Positions 62,641-64,000 of a stretch of DNA of 64,000 bases are shown in pieces. The notes below the pieces were generated by a model that saw only the letters and a program-made list of their open reading frames with translations, was not told the DNA's origin and made no database searches. Where the stretch lies: NCBI RefSeq assembly GCF_000215935.2, contig NZ_AFNU02000006.1, forward strand, positions 124,001-188,000, written 5' to 3'. Numbering within the stretch: position 1 is the stretch's first letter; every line of letters begins with the position of its first letter. Origin of the DNA: Haloplasma contractile SSD-17B. GTDB lineage: Bacteria > Bacillota_I > Bacilli_A > Haloplasmatales > Haloplasmataceae. A program made the position numbers and the translations under genes.

Positions 62641-62681
62641 AAGACTGTCTGAATTACACGAGTAGTTTAGACAGTCTTTCT
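62640..62681 (-). terminator. Terminator of the VOC gene
   Basis: AAGACTGTCT pairs with AGACAGTCTT; on the minus strand followed by TTATG and T-rich sequence. Confidence 0.75.
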
Positions 62682-62688
62682 TATTTAA

Positions 62689-63066
62689 CTATTTTTGTTC
62701 TCTAACTAAATAGGAGTTTCCTTCGTTATCTTGTAATTCAAAGAATTTTCCATAATGCATATTCTGAACGGGTCCAACGGATACACCATTGTCCTTTAAT
62801 TTTTGTCTAAGCCCATCGATCTGTTCACAGTCAAATACAATAGAAGGGTGACAAATCGCATCAGGATTATCTTCAAGCATCATTTCGCGAGAGTAAATCA
62901 GTAGTCTTGTCTTGCTTTCAAGTGATGGTGCAACCTCAATCCAAAATTGGTGAGGATTCATTTGATCCTCACGTATTGTTTTAAATCCAACTTTCTTCGT
63001 CCAGAACTCCTGTGCCTCTTCTTGACGATCAACATAAATTGCAACAGTCGCAATATTTGTAAACAT
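62689..63066 (-). CDS. VOC (glyoxalase/bleomycin resistance) family protein
   Basis: 125 residues in two beta-alpha-beta-beta-beta units: MFTNIATVAIYVDRQEEAQE with FWTKKVGFKTIRED, and the second ending GKFFELQDNEGNSYLV. The final Glu of FFELQDNEGN is a usual metal ligand, but the full set of ligands is not clear. The substrate is unknown. AGGAGG precedes the ATG. Single gene with terminator. Confidence 0.85.
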   Translation of the reverse strand: MFTNIATVAIYVDRQEEAQEFWTKKVGFKTIREDQMNPHQFWIEVAPSLESKTRLLIYSREMMLEDNPDAICHPSIVFDCEQIDGLRQKLKDNGVSVGPVQNMHYGKFFELQDNEGNSYLVREQK

Positions 63067-63278
63067 GATTAATCCTCCTACAAATGTATTCTATCTTATT
63101 ATGCAAATTATATGTTGTTGTATACTTTTCTTTCATCAAAACTATAACCCTACATTATATTTAGACACTAGTATACCGTAACTAGAACAAATGCTTAATC
63201 ATTGCCCTAAAACACCCATGTGATATAATATTTATAACAATATACATAAAACTAAATTAACTAAGGTGATGGAATCAT

Positions 63279-64000
63279 ATGAAGAAAGTAATTTTTATGT
63301 TATGTGTTATTTCACTAACAGTAACATTAACCGCTTGTTCTTTACAGGACATTAACGAGCATCCACTACATACTACGACATCAGATAATGAAAAACATCA
63401 ACAGCTTAATAACTTAGAAGAAGTCACTATCCATTTCATTGATGTTGGTCAGGGAGATGCTACTTTAATCGTATATAAAGATTATCACATATTGATCGAT
63501 GCCGGTAATAATTGGTATGGCGATGATGTAGTCGAATATTTAACGAAATATCAAGTTGACGATATTGAACTATTAATTGGAACTCACCCAGATGCCGACC
63601 ATATTGGTGGATTGGATGATGTGCTAAGTCATTTTGATGTAGAATTAATCATTGATTCGTGTAAGGATCATACAACAGAAACCTGGAATGATTACTATTC
63701 GGCTATACTAAATGAAACAACGGCAAACAGTGAACGCTTATGTGATAGTGATTTAGAGTATATTATAGATGAAGACGTTATATTTCAAGTTATTGAGACC
63801 GGAGATGATTATACAGATAAGAATGAAAACTCAGTGCTTACTAAGCTTTCAATCGGTGATTTAGACGTATTATTTACAGCAGATATAGAAGAACGAATCG
63901 AACAAATGATACTAGAACATGATATAGAAGCAGAAATCCTTAAAGTTGGTCACCATGGTTCAAAAACATCATCAAGTTCTGATTTTTTAAAGAAAGTAGA
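63279..64000 (+). CDS. ComEC/Rec2-like MBL-fold lipoprotein (3' end outside window)
   Basis: The frame opens at ATG 63279, after AAGGTGATGG, and is still open at 64000, so 240 residues are visible. A signal sequence with lipobox TLTAC (Cys at residue 20) is followed by a metallo-beta-lactamase domain: IHFIDVGQGDATLIV, ILIDAGNN, LIGTHPDADHIGGLDDVL, LFTADIE and KVGHHGSKTSSS. These match the MBL part of ComEC, here as a stand-alone exported protein without the competence membrane domain. Such proteins are probably extracellular phosphodiesterases or nucleases. Confidence 0.88.
   Translation, partial: MKKVIFMLCVISLTVTLTACSLQDINEHPLHTTTSDNEKHQQLNNLEEVTIHFIDVGQGDATLIVYKDYHILIDAGNNWYGDDVVEYLTKYQVDDIELLIGTHPDADHIGGLDDVLSHFDVELIIDSCKDHTTETWNDYYSAILNETTANSERLCDSDLEYIIDEDVIFQVIETGDDYTDKNENSVLTKLSIGDLDVLFTADIEERIEQMILEHDIEAEILKVGHHGSKTSSSSDFLKKV

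Noticed and set aside
1-64000. Mycoplasma-type genetic code because of the low GC content
   Set aside because: TGA ends the GerC gene and Trp is written TGG throughout, so the standard bacterial code applies.

Overview
The window is AT-rich (clearly below 40% GC by eye), uses ordinary bacterial signals (AGGAGG-type ribosome binding sites, ATG/GTG/TTG starts, intrinsic terminators) and reads TGA as stop, for example at the end of the GerC gene. A complete GerA/GerB/GerC germinant-receptor operon points to an endospore-forming or sporulation-derived low-GC member of the Bacillota. A beta-lysine acetyltransferase (AblB) hints at salt tolerance. The species cannot be named from this window. No rRNA, tRNA or CRISPR array is visible.

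Layout. 1-4.3 kb: end of a DUF3137 membrane protein, a Cys-rich four-helix-bundle copper-binding protein, a lipoprotein with an SPFH domain, and the tRNA hydroxylase TrhO. 4.3-7.6 kb: five paralogues of an unnamed, mostly Cys-rich small domain (core CCG-x-LF-x-CGD ... RLIW ... C-x-x-C). Their four transcription units, and the copper-binding protein gene, share a promoter -10 element like that of mother-cell sigma factors (CATnnnnTA). I read this as a candidate spore-coat or surface protein family. 8-13 kb: a DegV lipid-binding protein, an ArsB/NhaD-type permease, and an intact IS1182-family element insulated by terminators at both ends. 13-17.2 kb: the germinant-receptor operon with a small fourth gene like the D subunits.

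17-33 kb: redox enzymes (aldo/keto reductase, SagB-type nitroreductase, NamA-like ene reductase, flavodoxin-like protein), a SIMPL protein, a ZIP metal transporter behind a Fur-like box, DUF554, a DUF2975/XRE pair, a promoter-terminator pair that may make a small RNA, AblB, and an ABC exporter with an upstream palindrome that probably binds the downstream TetR protein. 34-42 kb: metal homeostasis, with a znuACB-zur operon behind a perfect 7-1-7 palindrome, and a CadC-like repressor plus Zn/Cd/Pb P-type ATPase behind a typical ArsR/SmtB operator. 43-48 kb: a kinase-phosphatase, SHOCT proteins, and a group of HMA, thioredoxin-like and SafE-type membrane proteins that looks like a copper or thiol module.

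48.6-51.2 kb: three successive MASE3 sensor-domain membrane proteins with no output domain. 51-64 kb: azoreductase, acetyltransferase, YeiH-type transporter, GRAM-like and DUF1828 proteins, two HEPN-like/CBS paralogues flanking a Nudix hydrolase, the tdh-kbl threonine degradation operon, a VOC protein, and the start of a ComEC-like metallo-beta-lactamase lipoprotein cut by the window end.
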